From NCBI GenBank assembly GCA_002724975.1, contig PBQF01000021.1:1-15426 (forward strand): 15,426 bases of DNA, read 5' to 3'. The notes below the pieces were generated by a model. It did no database searches. It was not told the origin of the DNA and saw only the letters and a list, made by a program, of their open reading frames with translations. Positions 1 through 7,521 of this stretch are shown piece after piece (the first letter of the stretch is position 1; each line of letters opens with the position of its first letter). Source of the DNA: Parcubacteria group bacterium (GTDB lineage: Bacteria > Patescibacteriota > Minisyncoccia > Phycocordibacterales > GCA-002724975). A program made the position numbers and the translations under genes.

Positions 1-58
1 CCATAAACCTTCTTATGGCGGACATGAACTTCTCGTTGGAGAGAATATTGACTGTCAT
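1..58 (-). CDS. 5' end of an unknown gene coupled to the winged-helix gene (partial)
   Basis: An ATG at 58-56 overlaps the TGA stop of the upstream winged-helix gene in an ATGA arrangement, and a strong purine-rich stretch (GGAGGGGAG) lies directly before it inside the end of that gene. The frame stays open for 19 codons to the window edge, starting MTVNILSNEKF. This is a classic translational-coupling junction, so a downstream partner of the regulator is likely. The fragment is too short to assign a family. It shares the higher G+C of the neighbouring gene. Confidence 0.5.
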   Translation of the reverse strand, partial: MTVNILSNEKFMSAIRRFM

Positions 59-519
59 TTCTCCCCTCCGAGGAGCTTGACAACATCCCTACGAAGCCCC
101 TGCTTCCTTGCGAGCTCGCTCTTGTGGCGGGCAATCTCGCTCTCATGGCGGGCGATCTGTCCATCGATCTTGTCGATGATCGACGGGTCTTTCGTCTTTG
201 ACCCCCTCCTTTTCCTTCTGACAACTCTCTTTGTCTTGCCAGAAGTGCTGAAAGAGACCTTGAATCCCTTTCCGCGGCTTCGTTTGGTTAGAGAGACCAA
301 ACCTTTCCTTTCCAAGGAGTGGAGCATCTGATGGACATAGGCCCTCGGCGTTGAGAGTTCTCTCTCCACCTGTTTGGTCATGTCTGGAGTGAACAGGAGT
401 TCCTCCCCGATCATCTCCCTCCTGAGAAATCTGAGAAAGAGGTCAATCTTTCTCTCGGCGGACTGCTGAGGGCTCTGACCCTCTGTCGAACTTCCTGTCG
501 AAACCTGGTCGGTTCCCAT
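55..519 (-). CDS. Winged-helix DNA-binding protein with basic linker and C-terminal coiled coil
   Basis: The 154-aa product probably binds DNA. After a Ser/Gln/Thr-rich tail (residues 1-20), residues 22-90 read as a winged helix: a helix near 23-36, a helix-turn-helix around 46-73 (TKQVERELSTPRAYVHQML) and a basic wing (TKRSRGKGFKV). Residues 95-110 are strongly basic (RRKRRG). Residues 122-142 contain near-perfect heptads, IARHESE then IARHKSE then LARKQGL, suggesting a dimerising coiled coil encoded by a 21-bp DNA repeat. I chose the ATG at 519 because AAAGGA (527-532) sits 7 nt before it. A TTG at 564 would add 15 residues without a ribosome site. The gene is visibly richer in G+C than the core genes. 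A promoter lies at 618-645, and the stop overlaps the next start. The regulatory target is unknown. Confidence 0.72.
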   Translation of the reverse strand: MGTDQVSTGSSTEGQSPQQSAERKIDLFLRFLRREMIGEELLFTPDMTKQVERELSTPRAYVHQMLHSLERKGLVSLTKRSRGKGFKVSFSTSGKTKRVVRRKRRGSKTKDPSIIDKIDGQIARHESEIARHKSELARKQGLRRDVVKLLGGEK

Positions 520-617
520 TTCGTTGTCCTTTCTGGTAGAAGTTTGTGGATTGTTAAAGACCAAAAAGTTCCAGATTTATTGCCAAATGGCGTAGTCTAC
601 AACTTAGTTCGTTGCTC

Positions 618-645
618 ATAATATACTGTTTTTTATAAAAGTCAA
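618..645 (-). promoter_or_regulatory. Promoter of the winged-helix gene
   Basis: On the minus strand a TTGACT -35 box (640-645) and a TATTAT -10 box (618-623) are separated by 16 nt. The predicted leader of roughly 95 nt contains a small GCCA-TT-TGGC hairpin and then the AAAGGA ribosome site. greA ends at 691, so this promoter makes the regulator independent of greA. Confidence 0.65.
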
Positions 646-690
646 GAGTTAGAAGATAATAGAAATGCGTCGGTGAAAAATGTATTTTTA

Positions 691-1164
691 TTATTTTACC
701 GAGATTATTTTATATTTAATCTTGTCTCCGCCTGGTGTTTTGAAATTAAATTCTTCTTCCTTTTTCTTTCCCATCAAGGCTTGTCCTATTGGAGAATTGT
801 GTGAGATTTTTCCAGCAATTGTATCAGCTTCTTCCGAACCAACCAATATAAATTCTCTATTTTCTCTTTCTCCTTCTTTCTTTACCGTCACTGTTGAACC
901 GATTACAACAGTATCACTTTTTTTGTATTCAACTATCTCGGCATTTTTTAAGACATTTTCTATTTTATTAATTCTATCTTCAGTTAAAGCCTGTTGTTCT
1001 CTGGCCTCGTGATACTCGGCATTCTCTGAAATATCTCCTAGTGATTTTGCGAATTCTAACTGGTCAGCAATTTCTTTGCGTTTTGTTGTAGTAAGAAAAG
1101 CGAGCTCTTTTTCGAGCTCATCATATTTCTCTTTTGTTAAATATTCTTTATTCTCATTCTCCAT
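691..1164 (-). CDS. greA: Transcription elongation factor GreA
   Basis: GreA rescues backtracked RNA polymerase by inserting its coiled coil into the secondary channel and stimulating cleavage of the transcript 3' end. The 157-aa length matches the family (about 158). The N-terminal coiled coil spans about residues 8-75. The acidic tip is present in GDISENAEYHEAREQQ, with D44 and E47 as the expected metal-coordinating pair. The C-terminal FKBP-like domain ends in GQALMGKKKEEEFNFKTPGG. I chose the ATG at 1164. A TTG at 1224 would add 20 residues, but that TTG is itself the first part of the predicted -35 box, so it should not be transcribed. No clear Shine-Dalgarno sequence precedes the ATG. 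The gene follows mrdA by 94 nt and has its own promoter. Confidence 0.96.
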   Translation of the reverse strand: MENENKEYLTKEKYDELEKELAFLTTTKRKEIADQLEFAKSLGDISENAEYHEAREQQALTEDRINKIENVLKNAEIVEYKKSDTVVIGSTVTVKKEGERENREFILVGSEEADTIAGKISHNSPIGQALMGKKKEEEFNFKTPGGDKIKYKIISVK

Positions 1165-1196
1165 ACTTTTTTGCAGAAAACTTTTCTTAGCAAGAC

Positions 1197-1224
1197 ATAC
1201 TACACTCTCCAAAATCAAAGTCAA
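1197..1224 (-). promoter_or_regulatory. Promoter of greA
   Basis: TTGACT (1219-1224) and TAGTAT (1197-1202) are separated by 16 nt on the minus strand, in the gap between mrdA and greA. The predicted transcript would start around 1190 and carry a leader of about 26 nt. This placement excludes the upstream TTG as greA start codon. Confidence 0.55.
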
Positions 1225-1258
1225 TAAAGGTCTGGATAACTTAGTTTTTATTGACAGA

Positions 1259-2965
1259 TTAGATGTTTGTGTTGTTTTCTAAATATTCTGGTGTATTTAT
1301 ATGCATCCAGTCTATTAGATTTGTCATAACAAAAAGGGCACCAATTGGATTTGAACTTTGTCTTCTTTCCAAAACTACTGCGAAAGAAAACCTAGGGTTT
1401 TCATAAGGGAAATAACCAATTATCCAAGAGTTAACAGATTCTTTTGCTGCACCAATTTCGGCTGTTCCGGTTTTAGCAGCAATTTTTACATATGGGAAAT
1501 TCAAGGAGTTAGCAGTACCTTTAATTACAGCCGATCTCATACCCTCTTGGACTATTTCAAATTTTTCTTTATCAATATTTACTTTCTTCTCTACTTTAGG
1601 ATTTTTAATCTTTAAAACATTAGGCTCAATCAGTTTTCCGCTGTTTGCAATAAAGGCGGTGTTTCTGGCCGCTTGTATTGGAGTAATTTGAAACCCGAAT
1701 TGGCCTATAGCTGTTATATAAGTGTCACCTAGTCTCCAGTCATCATCAAAGATTTCCTTTTTCCATCTTGGGTTTGGAACCAGCCCTTTGGCTTCTTGGG
1801 ACAGATTAATATTTGTTTCCTTTTCAAATCCGAATTCTTTCAGGTATTTTTCAATTTTTGTTATACCTAAACCATTTTGATTATCATGTCCTCCTCCGAC
1901 AGTATAAAAATAAACATTTGACGAAACAGCAATAGCCTCTCTCATATCAACCCAACCATGAGCCTTCCAGTCTCTGTAGATGGTTTCTTCTTCTGGATTA
2001 TAGGGATTTGGAACAGCCAAGCTTCCTGTGCTCAATATTTCCTTGCTGGGAGGAATAATATCTTCATTTAGGGCAGCGAGAGCAATAAAAGGCTTAATAA
2101 TCGAACCTGGTGTGTAAAGCCCCGAGACAGCCCTATTAAGAAAAGGTTTCCTAGAATCATTATTATAATCAGAGATGATTTCAGTATTGTCTCCGTCTGT
2201 TACAATTTGTGAGTCAAATTCTGGGTAACTTGTTATAGCTAATATTTCTCCGGAATTCACATCCATTATTACTCCGGCCCCGCCCTGGAAACCGATTTCG
2301 ATAGCAGTTTCTTTTATAAGATTATAGAGTTTGTTTTGAATACGATGATCAACTGATAATTTCAAATCTTTTCCATTTCCTGCTTTTCGAGCTGTACTTT
2401 CAGATAAAATTTCTCCAAAAACATCTACCTCTATTATTTTAAGTCCATTAACTCCACCAATTTTACTATCAAATTTTTTCTCAACTCCATCTTCTCCGAC
2501 AATGTTGTACTCGTAATATCTACCTAAACTATCTTGTTTTGGATAGTTAACAAAACCTAGTAAATGTGAAAGTCCTGATTTATTGGTGTATTCTCTTTTT
2601 GGGAAATCTGGATTTTCTTCGTTTGGTATATTCCATACCAGCTCTACATCATTTCTGTCATAAATAATTCCCCTTTCTGGAAACTGAATTAGATTTTTTA
2701 AATTGTTATCCTCGCTTCTTTGCAAATACGCTTCACCTTTTGCAATTTGTAAGTACCAGATTCTGCTTGAGAAAATTAAGGCAACCAGCACAAAAAATGC
2801 AGCCAGAAAGATTATGGTTCTCTTCCCTATTGGTTTTTCGAGTCTACCTTCAAATTGATTTATATCAAACTTTGGCAGATTGCTAGAATCCAAGAAAATC
2901 TCATCCGGATCTATATCTTTTGCTAATTTTTTCTCTTTCCAAAAATTCCTTTTCTTTTTAAACAT
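1259..2965 (-). CDS. mrdA: Penicillin-binding protein 2 (elongasome D,D-transpeptidase)
   Basis: This class B PBP crosslinks peptidoglycan during cell elongation, acting at the outer face of the membrane with MreB/C/D and RodA. The 568-aa protein has a cytoplasmic N-terminus, one membrane segment at about residues 49-66, the pedestal signature RGIIYDRN (98-105), a dimerisation-domain region to about 200 and a C-terminal transpeptidase domain. The active-site motifs are intact: SIIK with nucleophile S288, SSN at 348-350 and KTG at 498-500. The gene overlaps the end of the mreD-like gene by 8 nt (ATGTTTAA), so it is translated as part of the mreBCD-mrdA operon. The elongasome setting favours PBP2 over the divisome homologue FtsI. 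Confidence 0.95.
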   Translation of the reverse strand: MFKKKRNFWKEKKLAKDIDPDEIFLDSSNLPKFDINQFEGRLEKPIGKRTIIFLAAFFVLVALIFSSRIWYLQIAKGEAYLQRSEDNNLKNLIQFPERGIIYDRNDVELVWNIPNEENPDFPKREYTNKSGLSHLLGFVNYPKQDSLGRYYEYNIVGEDGVEKKFDSKIGGVNGLKIIEVDVFGEILSESTARKAGNGKDLKLSVDHRIQNKLYNLIKETAIEIGFQGGAGVIMDVNSGEILAITSYPEFDSQIVTDGDNTEIISDYNNDSRKPFLNRAVSGLYTPGSIIKPFIALAALNEDIIPPSKEILSTGSLAVPNPYNPEEETIYRDWKAHGWVDMREAIAVSSNVYFYTVGGGHDNQNGLGITKIEKYLKEFGFEKETNINLSQEAKGLVPNPRWKKEIFDDDWRLGDTYITAIGQFGFQITPIQAARNTAFIANSGKLIEPNVLKIKNPKVEKKVNIDKEKFEIVQEGMRSAVIKGTANSLNFPYVKIAAKTGTAEIGAAKESVNSWIIGYFPYENPRFSFAVVLERRQSSNPIGALFVMTNLIDWMHINTPEYLENNTNI

Positions 2966-3227
2966 TGCCTGGATAGAATCTTAAATATTTTTTTAGTCTT
3001 TCAATCACGGTGAGAGCAATAACGAAAATGATAGTAACCCAAAATTTTAGGTAAAAATGTTCGGGATTTTCCAAGGCATAAATGGAATCAAATATAAAGG
3101 CAAAAAAAAGACCTTCATAAAATTTCCTGAATAAAAAGGTTCCTATAATAAGGATTATTATAAAAAGCCACCAATTCAAGAAAAAAATAGAGGAAAAAGC
3201 TATTAAACTGAAGAGAATTCTAATCAT
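2958..3227 (-). CDS. mreD: Small MreD-like integral membrane protein
   Basis: The 89-aa protein is almost entirely hydrophobic, with about four membrane segments (about residues 3-17, 19-34, 39-52 and 61-76) and a basic tail (ERLKKYLR). Sequence alone does not prove MreD. The call rests on position between mreC and mrdA, membrane character, and a central YEGLFFAFIFDSIYA stretch resembling the Gly-Leu-Asp segment of MreD proteins. At 89 aa it is about half the usual MreD length of about 160. It overlaps mreC by 8 nt (ATGATTAG) and mrdA by 8 nt, implying tight coupling. The probable role is a membrane scaffold of the elongasome. A lineage-specific replacement protein is the alternative. Confidence 0.7.
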   Translation of the reverse strand: MIRILFSLIAFSSIFFLNWWLFIIILIIGTFLFRKFYEGLFFAFIFDSIYALENPEHFYLKFWVTIIFVIALTVIERLKKYLRFYPGNV

Positions 3228-3999
3228 TTCCTGTTTTGACCCATTTTATTTGATTTATATTCACAGGACTCTTGAAAAGTATTTTTTGAAATGAATTCTG
3301 TGGTTTTGATTCTATGTGTTCGACAATCCCCAAAAGCTTTACAGCCAAATCTGGAGAAATTATCTCATCACCCACTTCCGCATCTACTCCCCTAGGCAGA
3401 GTAATTTCAAAGTTTCCCCCACCCAATCCCTCTGCTATTCCTTCAATTGATTCATCTCCTATTTCAACGTTGTATTTATTTCCAGCAGATGAAAGAAGCC
3501 TGACTCTAGCACTATCTTTATAGATTTCATCTATTACGCCGATTAAAATTTCCTCCTCGGAGAAAACCTCTTGGCCAACTGAAACTTTTTTATTATCTAT
3601 ATCTATTATTAAAGTGTCATATGGGGACTGACTAGCTTTTGACAAAACTCTCAATAAATCTCCAGATACCGTTTCCCTTGTTGAAAGATTTTTTAACTCT
3701 CTATTTTCTCTTTCCAACAAATTGACTTTTATATTTAACAACTCGGCGCTTTTAAGTTCGCTCCTAAGTCTTTTATTTTCCACGACTAAAGAACTTTTGG
3801 AATGCAAAACCCCGCCAACTTCACCGAATTTTTCCAGAATTCCTTCCCTGAGTTTCCAAATTGGTTTTCCCAAGCTATTAAATTTTCCAGGTATGATATT
3901 AGGTATAAAGAGATTAACTAATATAAAAATAAAAATAAGAGCAACAACCATCAAGAAACTTTTGCTTTTTTTTGTTCTATTTTTTAGGAGGTATTTCAT
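3220..3999 (-). CDS. mreC: Rod shape-determining protein MreC
   Basis: MreC is a bitopic scaffold that links cytoplasmic MreB to the periplasmic or extracellular PBP2. The 259-aa product shows a basic cytoplasmic N-terminus, one membrane segment at about residues 15-33, a coiled coil at about 70-106 (VVENKRLRSELKSAELL onward) and a C-terminal beta-rich domain with the family-like stretch QSPYDTLIIDID, followed by glycine-rich turns (EGLGGGNFEI). The ATG at 3999 lies inside the last codons of mreB, a 23-nt overlap. The 3' end overlaps the mreD-like start by 8 nt. Length and order are typical of the family. Confidence 0.93.
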   Translation of the reverse strand: MKYLLKNRTKKSKSFLMVVALIFIFILVNLFIPNIIPGKFNSLGKPIWKLREGILEKFGEVGGVLHSKSSLVVENKRLRSELKSAELLNIKVNLLERENRELKNLSTRETVSGDLLRVLSKASQSPYDTLIIDIDNKKVSVGQEVFSEEEILIGVIDEIYKDSARVRLLSSAGNKYNVEIGDESIEGIAEGLGGGNFEITLPRGVDAEVGDEIISPDLAVKLLGIVEHIESKPQNSFQKILFKSPVNINQIKWVKTGND

Positions 4000-5056
4000 C
4001 TTCGTTTTGGACTAAAAGGTCTTCATACTCTTCCAAATTTTCCAAAATGACCCCTGTCCCTCTAGCCACCGATTTTAACGGATCTTCCGCGATATAAACC
4101 GGAATTTTAAGAGAATCATGAAAAATTTCAGAGAGGCCGCTCAAAAGTGCCCCGCCACCAACTAGATAAACTCCGTGTTTCATTATGTCTGAAATAATTT
4201 CTGGCGGTGAGGTCTCCAAAACCTCTCTAATTGATTCAATCAGAGTATCAATTGGTACGGCTAAGGCTTCTCTTAAATCTGCATCAGTTACAATAACTTC
4301 CTTCGGCAATCCAGTTACCAAATCTCTTCCTCTAATAATCGTTTCATTATTTTCTCTGCTTCCTAATGTTCCGCCAATTTCAACTTTTATTCTTTCTGCT
4401 GTTTTCTCTCCGATTAAAATCTTAAATTCATTTCTGATATAAGAAATTATATCTTCATTAAATTTTTCTCCAGCCACTTTGACATTTTTGGCATTAACAA
4501 TTCCATTTAGTGATATGACTGCAATATCGGTGGTACCTCCGCCAATATCTATAATCATGCTTCCGATAGGGCTGTCAATCGGCAATCTAATGCCTATTGC
4601 GGCAGAGATGGGCTCTTCAATAATGTGGACTTCCCTTGCTCCGGCATTCTTGGCTGCGTCTCTGACAGCTCTAGTTTCAACATTGGTAATACCCGAAGGT
4701 ACGCCTATAACGACTCTTGGCCCTAAAAGCTTCTTATTCCCTTCCTCAGCCTTATTTATAAGATATGCAAGCATTTCTTCCGTAACCTCAAAATCTGATA
4801 TTACGCCCTCTACAAGCGGTTTTACAGCCGTAATATGGGCTGGTGTTCTGCCAAGCATCTTCTTAGCTTCCCTGCCGATGGCGACAACTCTCCCAGTCTT
4901 GGTATTGATAGCCACAACTGAAGGCTCATCAATGACAATTCCAATTCCACTTAAATAAACCAAGGTATTAGCGGTACCCAAGTCAATTCCCATCTCATTT
5001 GAAAAAAGCCTAAAAAACTTTTCTTTTATTTCTCTAAAAAAATTTCTGATTGACAT
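3977..5056 (-). CDS. mreB: Actin-like rod shape protein MreB (operonic copy)
   Basis: MreB polymerises on ATP at the inner membrane and guides lateral wall synthesis. The 359-aa protein has an N-terminal amphipathic stretch (IRNFFREIKEKFFRLF), phosphate-1 motif DLGTANT (from D25), phosphate-2 motif DIGGGTTD (from D170) and the adenosine-binding VYLVGGGALLSG. I chose the ATG at 5056, since GAGGAG (5063-5068) is 6 nt upstream. The TTG at 5074 would add MSEEKI and sits at the edge of a hairpin. The acidic C-terminal tail (EEYEDLLVQNEDE) extends past the actin fold. The gene heads the mreB-mreC-mreD-mrdA cluster. A second, divergent MreB is encoded at 8761-9774. Confidence 0.96.
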   Translation of the reverse strand: MSIRNFFREIKEKFFRLFSNEMGIDLGTANTLVYLSGIGIVIDEPSVVAINTKTGRVVAIGREAKKMLGRTPAHITAVKPLVEGVISDFEVTEEMLAYLINKAEEGNKKLLGPRVVIGVPSGITNVETRAVRDAAKNAGAREVHIIEEPISAAIGIRLPIDSPIGSMIIDIGGGTTDIAVISLNGIVNAKNVKVAGEKFNEDIISYIRNEFKILIGEKTAERIKVEIGGTLGSRENNETIIRGRDLVTGLPKEVIVTDADLREALAVPIDTLIESIREVLETSPPEIISDIMKHGVYLVGGGALLSGLSEIFHDSLKIPVYIAEDPLKSVARGTGVILENLEEYEDLLVQNEDEIPPKK

Positions 5057-5075
5057 AATCTTCTCCTCACTCAAA

Positions 5076-5093
5076 TCTGCAGTATGCTGCAGA
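5076..5093. repeat. Perfect inverted repeat between proS and mreB
   Basis: TCTGCAG-TATG-CTGCAGA forms a 7-bp stem with a 4-nt loop. It sits between the proS stop and the mreB ribosome-binding site. No T-run follows on the minus strand, so it is not a normal terminator. It could be an RNA-processing or attenuation hairpin, or a protein-binding dyad. Confidence 0.5.
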
Positions 5094-5101
5094 ACTTATT
5101 T

Positions 5102-6361
5102 CTAAGAGTCGCTCTCCAACAAACTCTTTAGAATCTTTTCCTTTTCGATTTTCTTTATCTCTCCGTCTTTCCTACTTTTTATTTCGAGTACTCCTTCTTT
5201 AAGATTGTTCTCACTAATTACTATTCTGTAGGGAATCCCTAAAAGATCTGACTCGGCGAATTTCTCTCCAGCTGATAAATCTCTATCGTCATAAAGAACT
5301 TCAATATTACTCCTTTCCATCATTCTGTGTATTTCATCCGCGGTCTTTCTGACTTCCTCATTTTTCACATCAAGTGCGACAATATGGAACTTATAAGGAG
5401 CTACTGCTTCTGGCCACACTAAACCGTTCTCATCAGCAAAAACTTCGGCAATAGTTGCCATGACTCTTCCAAGTCCAATACCATAACTTCCCATCCAAAC
5501 CTTCTGTTTCTCTCCGTTTTCGTCAAGATAGAAAAAACCTTCAGCTTCAGAAAACTTAGTACCTAAGTTAAAGATATTTCCTACTTCCGCAGACTTATGT
5601 TCTACTAAATCTTTTCCTTTAAATTCTTCTAAATTTTCTTTCTCATCCAGAAGTTCCTTATTAAGAGCTAAGCCAGACGACTCATCTAAGTAAATCGTGT
5701 CTTCTCCTGCTTCTGTTAGGGTTTGAAATTCGTGGGAATATTTTGAGTATGTTCCACCGGAAGCAAAAGTCATGTATGTCTTGTCTCCTAAGCCGACCCT
5801 CTCAAATATTTTGGTGTAAGCTTTTTTGGACTTCTCATAAAACTCGTGTTGTTCTTCCTCACTTTTACAGAAGGAGTACATATCCTTCATTAAAAATTCT
5901 CTGCCTCTCATTAAGCCTGATTTAGCTCTGGCTTCATTCCTAAATTTAACTTGTATTTGATAAGGATATACTGGTAATTCTTTATACGAAGATATGTGGT
6001 CTTTCAATATATTTGAAAGTGGTTCTTCGTGGGTGGAACCCAAACCAACTTCTGTACCATTTTTTAAGTCTGTCTTAAACCAGTTATCTACAACTTCATC
6101 ATTCCATCTTCCAGATTTTTCCCAAAGGCTTTTCTCTTGTAAAACGCTCATGTGAAGTTCTTGTCCTCCAACAGCATCCATCTCTTCTCTAATAACATTT
6201 TCTATTTTCTTCAAAACTCTTAAACCAAGTGGTAAATAAGAATAGACTCCGGCCATTTCCTTATGAACAAAACCTCCTCTTATTAAGAGTTTGGCATTTT
6301 TCGAAACCTCGTCTTTTGGAGCCTCCTTTTTGGTTTTCGTAAAAAGCTTAGACTGGAGCAT
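5102..6361 (-). CDS. proS: Prolyl-tRNA synthetase, short form without editing insertion
   Basis: This class II synthetase charges tRNA-Pro in the cytoplasm. The 419-aa protein begins like bacterial ProRS. Motif 1 lies around residues 44-65, motif 2 starts at R141 (RNEARAKSGLMRGREF) and motif 3 is at 291-304 (GSYGIGLGRVMATI). The anticodon-binding domain spans about 320-415 (DDRDLSAGEKFAESDLLGIP). Bacterial ProRS is usually about 570 aa. Here only about 130 residues separate motifs 2 and 3, so the Ala-tRNA-Pro editing insertion is absent, while SHEF and the GNIFNLGTKFSEA segment remain. No Shine-Dalgarno sequence precedes the ATG. A promoter immediately upstream predicts a leaderless mRNA. The gene follows rseP, as in many bacteria. 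Confidence 0.95.
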   Translation of the reverse strand: MLQSKLFTKTKKEAPKDEVSKNAKLLIRGGFVHKEMAGVYSYLPLGLRVLKKIENVIREEMDAVGGQELHMSVLQEKSLWEKSGRWNDEVVDNWFKTDLKNGTEVGLGSTHEEPLSNILKDHISSYKELPVYPYQIQVKFRNEARAKSGLMRGREFLMKDMYSFCKSEEEQHEFYEKSKKAYTKIFERVGLGDKTYMTFASGGTYSKYSHEFQTLTEAGEDTIYLDESSGLALNKELLDEKENLEEFKGKDLVEHKSAEVGNIFNLGTKFSEAEGFFYLDENGEKQKVWMGSYGIGLGRVMATIAEVFADENGLVWPEAVAPYKFHIVALDVKNEEVRKTADEIHRMMERSNIEVLYDDRDLSAGEKFAESDLLGIPYRIVISENNLKEGVLEIKSRKDGEIKKIEKEKILKSLLESDS

Positions 6362-6367
6362 GGCTCT

Positions 6368-6396
6368 ATTTTAAGCCATTTAATAAGTAGGGTCAA
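6368..6396 (-). promoter_or_regulatory. Promoter of proS, predicted leaderless start
   Basis: TTGACC (6391-6396) and TAAAAT (6368-6373) are separated by exactly 17 nt on the minus strand. Only AGAGCC lies between the -10 box and the ATG at 6361, which puts the expected transcription start at the A of the start codon. The promoter occupies most of the 42-nt gap after rseP. Confidence 0.65.
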
Positions 6397-6403
6397 AGAA
6401 AGC

Positions 6404-7501
6404 TTAGAAAAGCTTTAGGATATCATTATAGGTGATGACAAACATCAAAAGGATGAGCAAGGCAAAACCAATACCATTTATCCAGTTTTGAATTTTGGGA
6501 CTGATGGGAGAACCTTTTATGCTTTCAATAATAACAAAAAGGATTCTTCCTCCATCAAGGGCCGGAAAAGGAATGAGATTAATAATTGCCAAATGTAATG
6601 ATATTAAAGCTGTAAATGTCAGAAGATAAACAAAACCCAAAGCTGAGGCGTTTCCTACTAATCCAATTATCCCCACTGGCCCACTTACTTGTGAAAAGTC
6701 TGCTTCTCCTGTGAAGGCGTCAGATATAAAGTTGGCAAGTCCTACTGTGATGAGTCCTAGAAGTTTTATTGTTGTAACAGTCCCTTCTTTAATTGATTTT
6801 AAAAACGGAAACTTTACAATTCCAACTCTATCTAACCCTATTCCAACTGCAATCTCATTTTCTAAGATTTCTTTATTTCCAATTAAACTAACTTCTCCCA
6901 ATTCCTTCCCTCTCCTATATTTGAGTAAAAATTCTTTCTCTCCATTCTTTGAAATAAATTCTTTAACCTCGTCGCTATTTGGGTTTTCTAAAATAAAGGA
7001 ACCCTGAACCAGCTCTATAATATTATCTCCAGTTTTTAGTTCAGCCCCTTCCGCTGGTGAATCTGGCAAGACCGCAGTTATTGTTAAGTCTATATTTTGT
7101 GCATATTGCTCATTTGTCTCATCTATAGTCAGGGGTAAGCCCCACATGAAACCGAAGGATAAGAGGGCCCAAGCAAAGATTATATTGAAAATAATTCCTG
7201 AAGCTAAAACCAGAATTTGGATGGATTTTGGCTTGTTGGTAAGACTTCTTTTTGATTCTGGTCCTCGAATTGAAGCTTCGTCAGGATCTTCACCAAAAAT
7301 TTTTACAAATCCTCCAAATGGAATTAAGTTAAGCGAGTATTTTGTCTCACTTTTCTTTGGTTTCCATGAAAAAACGGTTGGAGGGAAACCAATTCCAAAT
7401 TCATCAACTCTAATTCCCGATTTTTTAGCAGTAATAAAATGACCAAGTTCATGAACCAGGACCAGAATTGCTAAAATTATTAAAAAGATTATGACGGTCA
7501 T
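6404..7501 (-). CDS. rseP: RIP metalloprotease RseP (site-2 protease family)
   Basis: This membrane-embedded zinc protease cleaves substrates within the lipid bilayer, such as anti-sigma factors or leftover signal peptides. The 365-aa protein has HELGH at residues 17-21 in the first membrane segment (zinc ligands H17 and H21, catalytic E18). One PDZ domain lies at about 137-210 (PDSPAEGAELKTGDNI). The third zinc ligand is in NLIPFPALDGG (D316). Further membrane segments are near 95-115, 285-308 and 342-357. The start is 20 nt after frr, with no clear ribosome site. The order frr-rseP-proS is a shortened form of the common frr-uppS-cdsA-dxr-rseP-proS cluster. Confidence 0.93.
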   Translation of the reverse strand: MTVIIFLIILAILVLVHELGHFITAKKSGIRVDEFGIGFPPTVFSWKPKKSETKYSLNLIPFGGFVKIFGEDPDEASIRGPESKRSLTNKPKSIQILVLASGIIFNIIFAWALLSFGFMWGLPLTIDETNEQYAQNIDLTITAVLPDSPAEGAELKTGDNIIELVQGSFILENPNSDEVKEFISKNGEKEFLLKYRRGKELGEVSLIGNKEILENEIAVGIGLDRVGIVKFPFLKSIKEGTVTTIKLLGLITVGLANFISDAFTGEADFSQVSGPVGIIGLVGNASALGFVYLLTFTALISLHLAIINLIPFPALDGGRILFVIIESIKGSPISPKIQNWINGIGFALLILLMFVITYNDILKLF

Positions 7502-7521
7502 ATGGTATGTACCACATTTTA

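Noticed and set aside
663..690. Terminator directly after greA
   Set aside because: Only a short AT-only AAAAAT/ATTTTT pairing is present, with no G+C stem.
1165..1224. A longer GreA starting at TTG 1224
   Set aside because: The TTG forms part of the predicted -35 box TTGACT, and the extra 20 residues do not resemble GreA N-termini.
4185..4958. Long plus-strand open frames opposite mreB, and similar ones opposite murA, frr and rseP
   Set aside because: They are mirror frames of well-supported genes with Ser/Ile/Pro-rich low-quality translations.
5057..5074. A longer MreB starting at TTG 5074
   Set aside because: GAGGAG is ideally spaced for the ATG at 5056, and the TTG lies at the edge of a hairpin.
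7499..7515. TGGTA-TG-TACCA dyad before rseP
   Set aside because: The arms are only 5 bp in a 20-nt gap, too weak to separate from chance.
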